DNA of 64,000 nucleotides from Phragmitibacter flavus (lineage in GTDB: Bacteria; Verrucomicrobiota; Verrucomicrobiia; Verrucomicrobiales; Verrucomicrobiaceae): NCBI RefSeq assembly GCF_005780165.1, contig NZ_VAUV01000010.1, forward strand, positions 124,001 through 188,000, given 5' to 3'. Made by a program: the position numbers and the translations under genes. A model generated the notes under the pieces. It was not told the origin of the DNA, did no database searches, and worked only from the letters and a program-made list of their open reading frames with translations. Below, one piece after another: positions 8,150-16,930 of this stretch. Position 1 is the first letter of the stretch. Each line of letters starts with the position of its first letter.

Positions 8150-8241
8150 GTCAGTGCGAGCAGTCTTGATCCCACGATATCTAACCCCGGTGGCGCATCG
8201 GAGATAAGTTAACGGTCTGGGCTGATCGAAGGCACCATACC

Positions 8242-9762
8242 TCAAGCGTCTTTGCTGGCCATCATGCGGTAGATTCTGGTGCGGTGGATGCCGAGGAGGC
8301 GGGCGGCTTGGGCGATGTTGCCTTGGGTTTGATTGAGGGCGCGGCGGATGAGGAGGGTTTCGGCTTCTTCAAGGTTGAGGGGAAGGGAGGAATCGGGCGT
8401 TAGCGCGAGTTGGGGTGGCTTGGGATGGGGGAGTGATGAAATTGTGCTGTTGCCAGGGAGGTCGAGATGCTCGGGGGAGATGGCGTCGCCGCCGCTGCGG
8501 ATGAGGGCGCGTTCGATGATGTTTTTTAACTCGCGGATGTTTCCGGGATAGGGATGAGTTTTGAGACGTGCAAGGGCGCTGGTGGTGAGGGGTGGGGCTT
8601 TGCGGCCCATTTCTTTGACGAAGAGGTCGATGAAATGACGGGCAAGGGCGGGGATGTCTTCGGTGCGTTCACGCAGGGGGGGTGGGGTGACGGTGAAACG
8701 GGCGAGGCGGAAGTAGAGGTCCTGGCGGAAGGTGCCGTTGGCGATGTGGGTTTCGAGCTGGGCGTTAGTGGCGGCGACGACGCGACAGGTGATTTTTTTG
8801 CCTTTGCTGGAGCCGATGGGATAGACCATGCCGTCTTCGAGAACACGGAGGAGTTTGGCCTGGAGGGGGAGGGGCATGTCGCCAATTTCGTCGAGGAAGA
8901 GGGTGCCCTGATGGGCGAGTTCGAAGTAACCTTTGCGGTCTTCGATGGCGCCGGTGAAAGAGCCGCGGATGTGGCCGAAAAGCATGGATTCGGCAAGTTC
9001 GGCGGGGATGGCGACACAGTTGACGGGAATGAAGGGGCCTTTGGCATGGGGGCCGCGGGAGTGGATGGCACGGGCGAGGAGTTCCTTGCCGGTGCCGCTT
9101 TCGCCAAGGATCAGGACCGTGGTATTGCCGAACGATTTGAGTTTGTCGACGTCTTCAAGAATTCGGGCCATGGAGGGGCTTTGACCGATAAGACCGGAGA
9201 CGTTCCAGTGTTCGGCTTCGCGGGCACCGATGACGTCGAGTTTTTGATCGGCGACCTGCAGTTGTTCTTCGGCTTTGGTGCGGAGTTTGATTTCAGCCGC
9301 GAGTTTTTCGTTGGTTTGTTTAAGGGCGTCGGCTTGTTCGATGAGTTGGCGGTTTTTTTGTTTGAGCGCGGCGGTAAGGCGGCGGTTTTTGAGGTGGGTT
9401 TCGATGCGGGCGAGAACTTCCTCGGCCTGGAAGGGTTTGGTGATGTAGTCGACGCCTCCGGCCTGGAAGCCTTTTACCAAGGTGCGGGTTTCGTTGCGGG
9501 CGCTAAGGAAAATGACGGGAATGTCGCGGGTGGCGGGGTTCTTCTTGAGCATTTCGCAGACGTCGAAGCCGTTGAATTCGGGCATGACGACGTCGAGCAT
9601 GATGAGGTCGGGTTTGGCGCGTTCAGCGACGCGCAGGGCGATCTCGCCGTTGGGAACGGCGAGCACGTGGAATCCGACGGGTTCGAGGGTTTGGGTGAGG
9701 ACGTCGAGGTTGGCCGGGTGGTCGTCGACGATGAGGATAGTTTCGACGAGTGGCTTTTTCAT
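8242..9762 (-). CDS. Sigma-54-dependent response regulator (NtrC class)
   Basis: A 506-residue activator. Residues 1-125 form a receiver with phospho-site Asp57 (MLDVVMPEFNG) and TKPF Lys. A coiled-coil linker of about 60 residues follows, then an AAA+ domain with Walker A GESGTGKE and Walker B LFLDEIGDM. A Fis-type helix-turn-helix (NIAQAARLLGIHRTRIYRMM) ends the protein. The loop that contacts sigma-54 reads GSFTGA instead of the usual GAFTGA. The gene lies 61 bases downstream of a hybrid kinase on the same strand, so the kinase probably feeds this regulator. Two sigma-54 promoters lie elsewhere in the window, before the ammonium transporters, but nothing in the sequence ties this regulator to them. 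Confidence 0.92.
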   Translation of the reverse strand: MKKPLVETILIVDDHPANLDVLTQTLEPVGFHVLAVPNGEIALRVAERAKPDLIMLDVVMPEFNGFDVCEMLKKNPATRDIPVIFLSARNETRTLVKGFQAGGVDYITKPFQAEEVLARIETHLKNRRLTAALKQKNRQLIEQADALKQTNEKLAAEIKLRTKAEEQLQVADQKLDVIGAREAEHWNVSGLIGQSPSMARILEDVDKLKSFGNTTVLILGESGTGKELLARAIHSRGPHAKGPFIPVNCVAIPAELAESMLFGHIRGSFTGAIEDRKGYFELAHQGTLFLDEIGDMPLPLQAKLLRVLEDGMVYPIGSSKGKKITCRVVAATNAQLETHIANGTFRQDLYFRLARFTVTPPPLRERTEDIPALARHFIDLFVKEMGRKAPPLTTSALARLKTHPYPGNIRELKNIIERALIRSGGDAISPEHLDLPGNSTISSLPHPKPPQLALTPDSSLPLNLEEAETLLIRRALNQTQGNIAQAARLLGIHRTRIYRMMASKDA

Positions 9763-9790
9763 GAGGAGTGTGACTTATGTCTGTTGGTTG

Positions 9791-9807
9791 GCCGACGATA
9801 CGTCGGC
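9791..9807. repeat. Short palindrome in the kinase-regulator gap
   Basis: GCCGACG-ATA-CGTCGGC, a perfect 7-bp inverted repeat with a 3-base loop, between the stop of the hybrid kinase gene and the start of the regulator gene. There is no U-run, so it is not a terminator. It may be a dispersed palindromic repeat or an mRNA processing hairpin that sets the ratio of the two proteins. Confidence 0.5.
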
Positions 9808-9823
9808 AGTCCCAGTGGGGTCA

Positions 9824-12574
9824 TCAAGAGGCGTCGGCGGGTGGAAGGTGGTGTTGGACGAAGTCGATGATGCCTTGCATGTCGTAACCGGCGATCATCT
9901 GATGGAGCTGAAGGGTGAGGGCGGAGTGGGGGGAATCGCTGCCTTTGAGTTCTTCAAGGCATTGTTTGAGGTCGGTGATGTTGTAGTCTCCTGCGCTCTG
10001 GCGAAGGCGCTGGGCGAGAGGGGCCGGGAGGTCGGCAAGAAGGGAGGGGAGGGCTGCGAAAATGGTTGGGGATTCGATGGTGATGAAATGATCGGGGAGG
10101 AGCGATTGCAGGCAGGCGCAGAGGCGCTCGAAGCGGAAGGGTTTTGGGAAAAAATCTTCAAAACCGGTTTCGAGATATTTGCTGGCTTCGTGGGTGAAGG
10201 CGGTGGCGGAGTGGGCGACGATTTTGAGCGGAGTTTTGCGGAATTCCCGAAGGAGATGTTGGGTGGCTTCGATGCCATTCATGTCGGGCATCCAGATGTC
10301 CATGAAGACGATGTGCGGCTGGGTCTGGCGGACCATTTCGATGGCGGAGGCTCCGTCGCCGACGGTTTCGACTTCGCAACCGGTGAGGCGCAGCATGCGG
10401 GCGAGGAGGTCGCGGTTGGCGGAAATGTCGTCAACGACGAGGGCTCTGACGATGGTTTCAGGTCGGACGCGGAGGTTGACGGGATTTTCGGATTGGAGCT
10501 GGCTGGCGGGTTGGCTGGCGGAGGGGAGGGGGAGGACGAAGCTGAAGAGGGAACCTCGACCAGGGGCGGAGTCGAGCGTGAGGGTGCCGCCCATCAGTTC
10601 GATTTGGCGTTTCAAAATGGTCAGCCCGAGACCGGTGCCGCCGCGATGGCGTCCGGCTTGGGCCTGATGAAAGGGCTCGAAGATTTGATTTTGCAGATCG
10701 GGTTCGATGCCGATGCCGGTGTCGGCGACTTCGAAGCGCCAGCGGTCGGCATCTTCAGGAACGACGCGGAGACTGACATAGCCGGTGTCGGTGAATTTGA
10801 CGGCGTTGCTGAGCAGGTTGATGAGGACTTGCCTGAGCATGGCCTCGTCGCCGGTGAGCATGCTGGGGCCGGAGGTGGCGTCGACGCGGAGTCGGAGTTT
10901 TTTCTGCTGGCAACGATGGCGGAACATGCTTTCCAAAAGCTGGACCATGCTCTGGAGGTCGAAGGCGGCGGGATGGATGTCCATGCTGCCGGCTTCGATT
11001 TTGGAGAGGTCGAGGAGGTGCTCGACGAGGCTCATGAGGTGATGGCTGCCGGAGGAGAGGGAGTTGAGGATCGACTGCTGGTCGGGCGTGAGGGTTTGGT
11101 CGCGTTGCAGGATTTGGGCGTAGCCGATGACCGCATTGAGGGGGGTGCGGATCTCGTGGCTCATGTGCGAGAGGAACACGGACTTGGCTTCGTTGGCGGT
11201 GGCGGCGCTTTTTTCGGCGCGCTTGCGATCCTCAATTTCGATGGAAAGGGCGGCATTGGTGCGGGCGAGCTGGGTGCTGCGCTCTTCGAGACGTTGTTGA
11301 AGTTCCTGACAGGCGCGATTGAGGGATTCCCGGGCATGTTGTTGCTCGGTGATGTCCTCAACGACGCCCTCATAATAAAGAAGGCGGCCATGGGCATCGC
11401 GAACACAACGGGCTTTTTCGGATATCCAAATGAGGGTGCCATCGCGGCGGCGGATCTGGGATTCGAAAGCGGAGATGGTGTCGTGTTGCTGGAGCAGTTG
11501 CACAAACTCGCTGCGCCTGGAGGGATCGACGTAAAGTTGGGCACCGATGTCGGAAAAAGCGACCATGAGTTCCCCGGGCGAGGCGTAGCCGTAGAGGTGC
11601 GCCATGGCGGTGTTGGCGGCGAGGTAACGTCCAGACGGACTGGTTTGAAACATGCCGACCATGGCGTTTTCAAACAGGCTGCGAAAGGGGTGGTCGGCGT
11701 AGGGAGACGAGGGCGTGAGGGGCGCGCTGTGATCGGTGAGGGGAACGCGAACGCGCCAGCGGGCACCGGCGAACTCGAGCCATTCGGTGGCGGTGTCGAT
11801 GGCGTCTTCGGGGAGCAGGGTGCCACGTCGGCAGATTTGTTGACCGGGTTCGGTTTTGTCGAACACGGCGACTTCGACCTGGAACAGGGGGTCGCTTTCT
11901 TCGCCGAGGAAGGCATCGACCATGTTGGTGATGCGGAAGGCGGCGGTGACGAATCCGGCGAGTTGTTGGCGGCGTTCTTCCTCGGAGTTGACGTTGCCGA
12001 AATACACGGGGAGGACGACGAGGCAGCCGAGCTGGTCCTGGGTTTCCTGGACGAGGCGCAGTGGGGTGGTGGTGAAAGGGGCGCCGGTGTCGCGGGCGCG
12101 TTCGAGTGCGAGTCGGCGTCGGGGTTCGGAGGCAAGATCGAAGCCGTGGGCGATGGCGTTTTCGGCGAGAGGGGCGAGAAAAGTGAGCGGCACGTAGCTC
12201 GGGCGCGCGGCAGCGGTTTCGAGCTGGTTGTGGTGATTGAGATCGCGCACTTCGTAGCGGTCGTCATGGAGCATCTTGCGCATGGCGGATTCATATTGAG
12301 GCCGCTCGGCGTGCTGGACCACGGGGCTCCAAGCGAGACCTTGCAGCTCCTGATGTCGCTCCATGGGATCTTTGACAAAACGCTGGAACACATCGGCGTC
12401 CATGGATTGGCGCGACATGGCGAGAAGTCCGTGAAGGGATTGCAGGGAATAAAGAACCTCCATCAGACCGAGGGTGCGGCTGCGCAGGTTGTCCAGTTTC
12501 ATCCGGGCGTAGTCGGACGCCTTGCGCAGATGGGGATGCGGATGAAGTGAAGGAGGAGGGGGAAGGGCGCTCAT
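9824..12574 (-). CDS. CHASE-PAS hybrid histidine kinase
   Basis: About 916 residues. Residues about 30-270 match a CHASE sensor (LQGLAWSPVV, YVPLTFLAPLAENAIAHGFD, LVVLPVYF). A PAS domain follows (FENAMVGMFQTSPSGRYLAAN), then a coiled coil, the dimerisation domain with His473 (SHMSHEIRTPL), an ATPase domain (NLLSNAVKFT, DTGIGI, GGTGLGL) and a receiver with Asp759 (MDIWMPDMNG). CHASE domains are normally periplasmic and flanked by two membrane helices, but I find no convincing helix before or after this one, even in the longest possible N-terminal extension. I start at ATG 12574 (MSALPPPP). It is the first gene of an operon with the sigma-54 activator and is divergent from rpoA. Confidence 0.88.
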   Translation of the reverse strand: MSALPPPPSLHPHPHLRKASDYARMKLDNLRSRTLGLMEVLYSLQSLHGLLAMSRQSMDADVFQRFVKDPMERHQELQGLAWSPVVQHAERPQYESAMRKMLHDDRYEVRDLNHHNQLETAAARPSYVPLTFLAPLAENAIAHGFDLASEPRRRLALERARDTGAPFTTTPLRLVQETQDQLGCLVVLPVYFGNVNSEEERRQQLAGFVTAAFRITNMVDAFLGEESDPLFQVEVAVFDKTEPGQQICRRGTLLPEDAIDTATEWLEFAGARWRVRVPLTDHSAPLTPSSPYADHPFRSLFENAMVGMFQTSPSGRYLAANTAMAHLYGYASPGELMVAFSDIGAQLYVDPSRRSEFVQLLQQHDTISAFESQIRRRDGTLIWISEKARCVRDAHGRLLYYEGVVEDITEQQHARESLNRACQELQQRLEERSTQLARTNAALSIEIEDRKRAEKSAATANEAKSVFLSHMSHEIRTPLNAVIGYAQILQRDQTLTPDQQSILNSLSSGSHHLMSLVEHLLDLSKIEAGSMDIHPAAFDLQSMVQLLESMFRHRCQQKKLRLRVDATSGPSMLTGDEAMLRQVLINLLSNAVKFTDTGYVSLRVVPEDADRWRFEVADTGIGIEPDLQNQIFEPFHQAQAGRHRGGTGLGLTILKRQIELMGGTLTLDSAPGRGSLFSFVLPLPSASQPASQLQSENPVNLRVRPETIVRALVVDDISANRDLLARMLRLTGCEVETVGDGASAIEMVRQTQPHIVFMDIWMPDMNGIEATQHLLREFRKTPLKIVAHSATAFTHEASKYLETGFEDFFPKPFRFERLCACLQSLLPDHFITIESPTIFAALPSLLADLPAPLAQRLRQSAGDYNITDLKQCLEELKGSDSPHSALTLQLHQMIAGYDMQGIIDFVQHHLPPADAS

Positions 12575-12844
12575 GCCGAAAGCGGGACGGGGAAAAGAGC
12601 TGTATATGGCTAACTCCATGCCAAACGAGGGTGATATTTTGGGTCCGGCAGGGAAATGCGAGGCACTTGAGAGTTCGCAATTTTGCGACGAATTTGTCAA
12701 AAACATCTTGCACAACAGGGTGGATCGTGCATCTTCATGGCCCCTTGCGAGCCAGCATTATTCGCTGTTGGTCTTCGGGTTTCTGCATTTTCACGATGTG
12801 GAGACAGCTCGCGCCGAAGGCAACCCAGCCCATCAATACCCTAC

Positions 12845-13993
12845 ATGTCCATCAGATTAGCCCGATTTGAAATGCCCAATCGTCTCGTGAAAAACGAGGT
12901 GACGGCCAATGATAACTACGCGCAGTTCGTCGCTGAACCGTTTGATCGCGGTTATGGCCACACGATTGGCAACAGCCTTCGTCGCGTGCTGCTTTCCTCG
13001 TTGGAAGGCGCTTCCATCACCAGCGTTCGCATCAAGGGTGCCGAGCATGAGTTCAGCACCCTTCCTGGCGTGCTTGAAGACGTGACCCAGATCGTCCTCA
13101 ACCTCAAAAAGGTGAAGTTCCAGCATTTCGACAATAAGGACATTCACGTTCTTTCCATCAACGCCGACAAAGAAGGCGTGGTGACTGCCGGTGACATTCG
13201 TGACGACCAGCATTATCAGGTCATCAACAAGGATCAGATCATCTGCACCCTTGATCGCAAAGGCAAATTTGAAGCGGACATCGAAGTTCGCGTGGGCCGC
13301 GGTTTCGCCACTGGCGAAGAGAACAAGCGCCCCGACATGCCGATTGGTGTGATTCCCATTGATGCCATTTTCTCCCCGGTGACCCGTGTGAAATACGCCG
13401 TGGAAGCCACTCGTGTGGGTCAGAACACCGATTACGACAAACTGGTGCTCGACGTGTGGACAGACGGACGCATTGCCCCCCAGGACGCGTTGCTTCAGGC
13501 TTCCGCCATCCTTCGCCGCCACCTTGATGTGTTCGTCAACTACGACGACAGCCAGGTGGAATTCGACGCCGCTCCAGAAGCGCAAAGCGAAGAAAACCTT
13601 GAGCTCCGCAAGTTGCTCAACATGTCCGTCAACGAGATCGAACTCAGCGTGCGTGCGGCCAACTGCCTCAACAACGCCAACATCACTTCCGTGGGTCAAC
13701 TCGCCCTCAAGAGCGAGGCCGAAATGCTGCGTTACCGCAACTTCGGCAAGAAGTCCCTCACCGAGATCAAGGAAAAGCTTCAGGAGCTTGGCCTCAATCT
13801 TGGCATGAAACTCGATGCCTCGTTGCTTGAGCCCCTTCCTGGTGGCGTCTCCATGCTGCGTTCCGGCTTCCGTCGTGAAGACGACGATGAAGGCGACGCT
13901 GACAGCTTCTCCCGTTTGATCTCCGCCAACCTTGGTGACGACGACGATGATGAAGACGATGAAGTCGAAGTCGAAGAGGAAGAAGAAGCTTAA
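12845..13993 (+). CDS. rpoA: RNA polymerase alpha subunit
   Basis: 382 residues. The N-terminal assembly domain (RGYGHTIGNSLRRVLLSSLEG) and the C-terminal DNA-binding domain are both present, the latter with the Arg, Asn and Cys of SVRAANCL and GKKSLTEIKEKL, corresponding to the UP-element-contacting residues of the E. coli protein. Start ATG 12845 gives the family-typical MSIRLARFEMP. Unusually, about 45 residues follow the C-terminal domain, ending in a run of Asp/Glu (DDDDDEDDEVEVEEEEEA). The usual upstream partners rpsM, rpsK and rpsD are absent; only rplQ follows, 55 bases downstream. No clear promoter or ribosome site is visible in the 270-base gap before it. Confidence 0.98.
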   Translation: MSIRLARFEMPNRLVKNEVTANDNYAQFVAEPFDRGYGHTIGNSLRRVLLSSLEGASITSVRIKGAEHEFSTLPGVLEDVTQIVLNLKKVKFQHFDNKDIHVLSINADKEGVVTAGDIRDDQHYQVINKDQIICTLDRKGKFEADIEVRVGRGFATGEENKRPDMPIGVIPIDAIFSPVTRVKYAVEATRVGQNTDYDKLVLDVWTDGRIAPQDALLQASAILRRHLDVFVNYDDSQVEFDAAPEAQSEENLELRKLLNMSVNEIELSVRAANCLNNANITSVGQLALKSEAEMLRYRNFGKKSLTEIKEKLQELGLNLGMKLDASLLEPLPGGVSMLRSGFRREDDDEGDADSFSRLISANLGDDDDDEDDEVEVEEEEEA

Positions 13994-14048
13994 TATTTAT
14001 TATTTGTTATCCCCATTTCCGGCACACCACCTGAATCACTAACCAGTC

Positions 14049-14519
14049 ATGAGACATAAACGTAAAACGGTCAAACTTCAGCGCTCGCAGAGCCATCGCG
14101 ATGCCTTGCTGAAAAATCTTTGCAAGAGCCTCATCGAGCATCGCCGCATCCGCACCACCGTGGCCAAGGCCAAGGCTGTGCGTCCGGTGGTCGAGAAGCT
14201 TGTCACCCTTGGCAAGAAGGCGCTTGCCGCTGAAGGTGCCAACGAGAAGGAAATCGCAGCCAAACGCGTTCACTTTGCCCGTCAGGCTTTCGCCCAGTTG
14301 CGCGACAAGTCCTTGGTGAAAAAGCTTTTCAGCGAAATCGCCGTGGCTTCCAAAGATCGCAAAGGTGGTTACACCCGCATCACCAAGCTCGGCCAGCGCC
14401 AGAGCGACTCCGCTCCGATGGCATTCATCGAGTGGGTTGACCTCGCTGCTCCTGTCGGTGCCGCCGTGGTGGAAGACGCACCTGCCAAAGAAGAGGCGAA
14501 AGCCGAAGCTGAGGCTTAA
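14049..14519 (+). CDS. rplQ: 50S ribosomal protein L17
   Basis: 156 residues of the bacterial L17 family, starting MRHKRKTVKLQRSQSHRDAL (usual form MRHxKxxxKLgRxxsHRxAl) and with the RITKLGQRQSDSAPMAFIEW segment. A C-terminal Ala/Glu extension of about 25 residues (DAPAKEEAKAEAEA) is longer than in E. coli and echoes the acidic tail of the neighbouring RpoA. Co-transcribed with rpoA and followed by a strong terminator. Confidence 0.98.
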   Translation: MRHKRKTVKLQRSQSHRDALLKNLCKSLIEHRRIRTTVAKAKAVRPVVEKLVTLGKKALAAEGANEKEIAAKRVHFARQAFAQLRDKSLVKKLFSEIAVASKDRKGGYTRITKLGQRQSDSAPMAFIEWVDLAAPVGAAVVEDAPAKEEAKAEAEA

Positions 14520-14543
14520 GCTCGATCATTCGATCAACCTTTT

Positions 14544-14578
14544 AAAAAAGCGTGGAGGCCATCCTCCACGCTTTTTTT
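14544..14578 (+). terminator. Rho-independent terminator after rplQ
   Basis: Stem AAAAAAGCGTGGAGG / CCTCCACGCTTTTTT with a 4-base loop CCAT, followed by a T-run. It starts 24 bases after the rplQ stop and ends the rpoA-rplQ operon. Confidence 0.92.
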
Positions 14579-14637
14579 GTGTCGTGCTTCCGTGCGGAAT
14601 GTGGATTGGATTGCAATGAGCGGAAGGCGACATCAGA

Positions 14638-15501
14638 TTGAAGCATCGCATGGCCTACGACATGACAGTGAAGCCGTTGGGAAGACTGGGCAATCGAATC
14701 GCCTTGTTGCTAACGGGCATATGGATGGCGGAGAGATACCAGGGAAGGGTGCAGGTCGGTCAATTGGTTGCGGGGCATCCGCTGATCGCCAATGTGCCTG
14801 CGGTCTTCGATTTCAACACGAACCAGCGACCTCTTCAAAGCATGAAGGTGGAGTGGCAGAAGTTTCCGGGCTATCAGAGACCATGGCCGCCGGAGGGTGA
14901 TGCCGGTCGCATCATGCAGACTTATGTGGTTCCGCATCTTACCATGCCGAGTTTTGCTGCCGAAGAATTTGTGTTGAACATCAGGAGTGGCGACATCTTC
15001 ACGAATCCGTCATTTTTCAAGCAGGGTTGGTCTGGGGTGGCAGGGAAATATTTTTGCCCGCCACCGTTGAGTTATTATGCGGGAATTATCGAAAGGGAGC
15101 AGCCGAAGCGCATCGTCGTGGTTTCGTCAGATCATTCGAATCCGGTCATTCCTGCACTGTTAAAACGATATCCAGAGGCGGAGTTTTTTCACCAGGGGGT
15201 GGAGGCCGATTTCGGCAAGGTTGCATCTGCGCGGACACTGGTAATGTCTTACTCGTCGTTCACTGAGTCCGCGTTTTTGGCGAGTCGGCAGGTGGAGCGT
15301 TGTTATTCCATGTTTATAGGACACATGCTTCGAGACGATGTGCAGCGCATTGAATACCAGGACAAGGCATTTGTGGAAAAACCGTGGGATTCACCGGCGG
15401 AACGGGATGATGATTTGTTGAACTGGAAGTTTAAGGGGGAATTTATCGAATATCCAGCCGGGAGAGACGGGGAAACTAAAAGTTCCACAGGCATGTCCTG
15501 A
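14638..15501 (+). CDS. Putative fucosyltransferase-like glycosyltransferase
   Basis: 287 residues. The N-terminus has GRLGNRIALLL, similar to the G-N loop of GT11 and related GT-B enzymes that use GDP-fucose, and the central FVLNIRSGDIF resembles their HxRxGD nucleotide-binding motif, with Asn in place of His. A later segment (RIVVVSSDHSNPVIPALLKRYP) looks like the second Rossmann half. I infer a surface or secreted glycan transferase; the donor sugar is unproven. Start choices are TTG 14638 (GGAAGG ten bases upstream) or ATG 14650. It stands alone between two transcription units. Confidence 0.5.
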   Translation: MKHRMAYDMTVKPLGRLGNRIALLLTGIWMAERYQGRVQVGQLVAGHPLIANVPAVFDFNTNQRPLQSMKVEWQKFPGYQRPWPPEGDAGRIMQTYVVPHLTMPSFAAEEFVLNIRSGDIFTNPSFFKQGWSGVAGKYFCPPPLSYYAGIIEREQPKRIVVVSSDHSNPVIPALLKRYPEAEFFHQGVEADFGKVASARTLVMSYSSFTESAFLASRQVERCYSMFIGHMLRDDVQRIEYQDKAFVEKPWDSPAERDDDLLNWKFKGEFIEYPAGRDGETKSSTGMS

Positions 15502-15607
15502 AAATCAAAACCCGTTCGTCGTTGGGTTGGAATCAGTAATCACAACCCCGCATCGTTGCATCCTACTAACCATCCATTGAACGATTCACCCACGAACCTT
15601 ACTTGTT

Positions 15608-16102
15608 ATGCTCTCCAAAATTACACCCTGCCTTTGGTTTGACGATCAAGGCGAAGCTGCTGCCAATTTTTATGTCTCCATCTTCAAAGATTCGAAGATC
15701 ACCGACGTTTCCTACTACCCGGAGTCCGGACATGAGATTCATCGTGGACGGGAGGGAAAGGTGCTGATGGTGGTGTTTGAGCTTGAAGGACAAAGTTTCA
15801 CGGCACTCAATGGGGGTCCACATTTCAAGTTCACCGAGGCCATCTCCTTTCAGATCGAATGCGAAAACCAGGAAGAGGTAGACTATTATTGGGAAAAACT
15901 TGGCGAAGGCGGACCGGTGGAGGCGCAGCAATGTGGCTGGGTGAAGGACAAGTTTGGCCTTTCCTGGCAGGTGGTGCCAAAGAGGATGATTGAGATGCTG
16001 AATGATCCTGACAAGGCCAAGTTTCAACGTGCTTTTGAGGCCATGATGCAGATGAAAAAGCTCGATATCGGCGAATTGGAGAAGGCGTTCAATGGGAAGT
16101 AA
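15608..16102 (+). CDS. VOC-family (PhnB / glyoxalase-like) protein
   Basis: 164 residues with the paired beta-alpha-beta-beta-beta units of the vicinal-oxygen-chelate fold. The words ITPCLWFDDQGEAAANFYVSIF, FELEGQSFTALNGGPHFKF and GWVKDKFGLSWQVVP are characteristic of the PhnB-like subgroup (once mislabelled 3-demethylubiquinone methyltransferase). Members are small metal-binding proteins of varied or unknown activity. The C-terminal 40 residues (MMQMKKLDIGELEKAF) form the helical tail common in this subgroup. No operon partner. Confidence 0.85.
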   Translation: MLSKITPCLWFDDQGEAAANFYVSIFKDSKITDVSYYPESGHEIHRGREGKVLMVVFELEGQSFTALNGGPHFKFTEAISFQIECENQEEVDYYWEKLGEGGPVEAQQCGWVKDKFGLSWQVVPKRMIEMLNDPDKAKFQRAFEAMMQMKKLDIGELEKAFNGK

Positions 16103-16199
16103 CTCATTTTGGATTATAGGTGAATGAATTGAGTTCGAGTTCGTTGAAAGTGAGAGAGCATCGGGGGCGTATGCTGTGTTCTCTCAGTTAGATCTTTTT

Positions 16200-16871
16200 A
16201 TGAAAATGCATGCTTCTTTGAAATGGTTGTTGGCGGGCTTTTTGGCTTGTGGTGCTGGGATGGTGTCGAGTTCGGCTTTGGCTGGCGAGGCCGTTGCGAT
16301 TTTTGATGGCAAGACGTTGACCGGTTGGAAACAGAACAATGGGACGGCGACTTTCGCGGTGGTGGATGGCACGATTGTGGGGACAACGGCAGAGGGGAGC
16401 CCGAACTCATTTTTGTGCACGGAGAAACTGTATGGTGATTTTCAGTTGGAGTTCGATGTGAAGGTGGACAATCAATTGAACTCGGGAGTGATGATTCGCT
16501 CGCAAACGAAGGATGGCACGTCGGAAGGTCGTGTGAATGGTCCACAGGTGGAGATCGAAGCGAGTGGAGAGAAGGGCGCGGAGTCAGGTTATATTTATGG
16601 TGAGGCGATTGGAGGCTGGATGACCAAACCGGAGAAGCTGATTCCTCACAAGAAGTTCAAGGACGGTGAGTGGAATCATTACAAGATCGTTGCAAAGGGG
16701 CCGCGGATTCAGGTGTGGATCAATGGTGAAGAGGTGGAAGATCTGACAGATGAGAAGGTGTTTGCCTCGCATCCGAAGGGTTTCATCGGCTTGCAGGTGC
16801 ATGGCATCAAGAAGGGCACGGGGCCTTACTCGGTGGCATGGAAGAACATCACACTGAAGGAACTGGAATAA
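16200..16871 (+). CDS. Secreted DUF1080 (3-keto-disaccharide hydrolase family) protein
   Basis: About 223 residues with a signal peptide (KWLLAGFLACGAGMVSSSALA) and one concanavalin-like DUF1080 domain. The family words IFDGKTLTGW, DFQLEFDVKV, NSGVMIRSQ and GFIGLQVHG are clear. Some DUF1080 proteins hydrolyse 3-keto-glycosides made by Gfo/Idh oxidoreductases, and the family is greatly expanded in Verrucomicrobiota and Planctomycetota. I start at ATG 16200. It is a single-gene unit closed by its own terminator. A Gfo/Idh gene and a sugar isomerase lie 18-20 kb away; a shared pathway is possible but not shown. Confidence 0.88.
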   Translation: MKMHASLKWLLAGFLACGAGMVSSSALAGEAVAIFDGKTLTGWKQNNGTATFAVVDGTIVGTTAEGSPNSFLCTEKLYGDFQLEFDVKVDNQLNSGVMIRSQTKDGTSEGRVNGPQVEIEASGEKGAESGYIYGEAIGGWMTKPEKLIPHKKFKDGEWNHYKIVAKGPRIQVWINGEEVEDLTDEKVFASHPKGFIGLQVHGIKKGTGPYSVAWKNITLKELE

Positions 16872-16894
16872 GGTCCACGTGTGAGAATGTTTTA

Positions 16895-16928
16895 CGGACG
16901 AGGGTTCAGTTCCTCGTCCGTTTTTTTT
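16895..16928 (+). terminator. Rho-independent terminator after the DUF1080 gene
   Basis: 9-bp stem CGGACGAGG / CCTCGTCCG with an 8-base loop and eight T residues (16921-16928). It ends just before the stop of the convergent DUF1826-like gene. Confidence 0.9.
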
Positions 16929-16930
16929 GT

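Noticed and set aside
8554-9870. A 438-codon open frame on the plus strand
   Set aside because: Antisense to the sigma-54 activator; no recognisable domain.
9482-12550. A 1022-codon open frame on the plus strand
   Set aside because: It is antisense to the CHASE-PAS kinase and the start of the activator gene. Its translation is Gly/Glu/Val-rich without any domain, an effect of high-GC codon use on the real strand.
12690-12844. A sigma-70 promoter for rpoA
   Set aside because: TTGTCA and TTGCAC hexamers are present, but no -10 element with fair match occurs at 16-18 bases.
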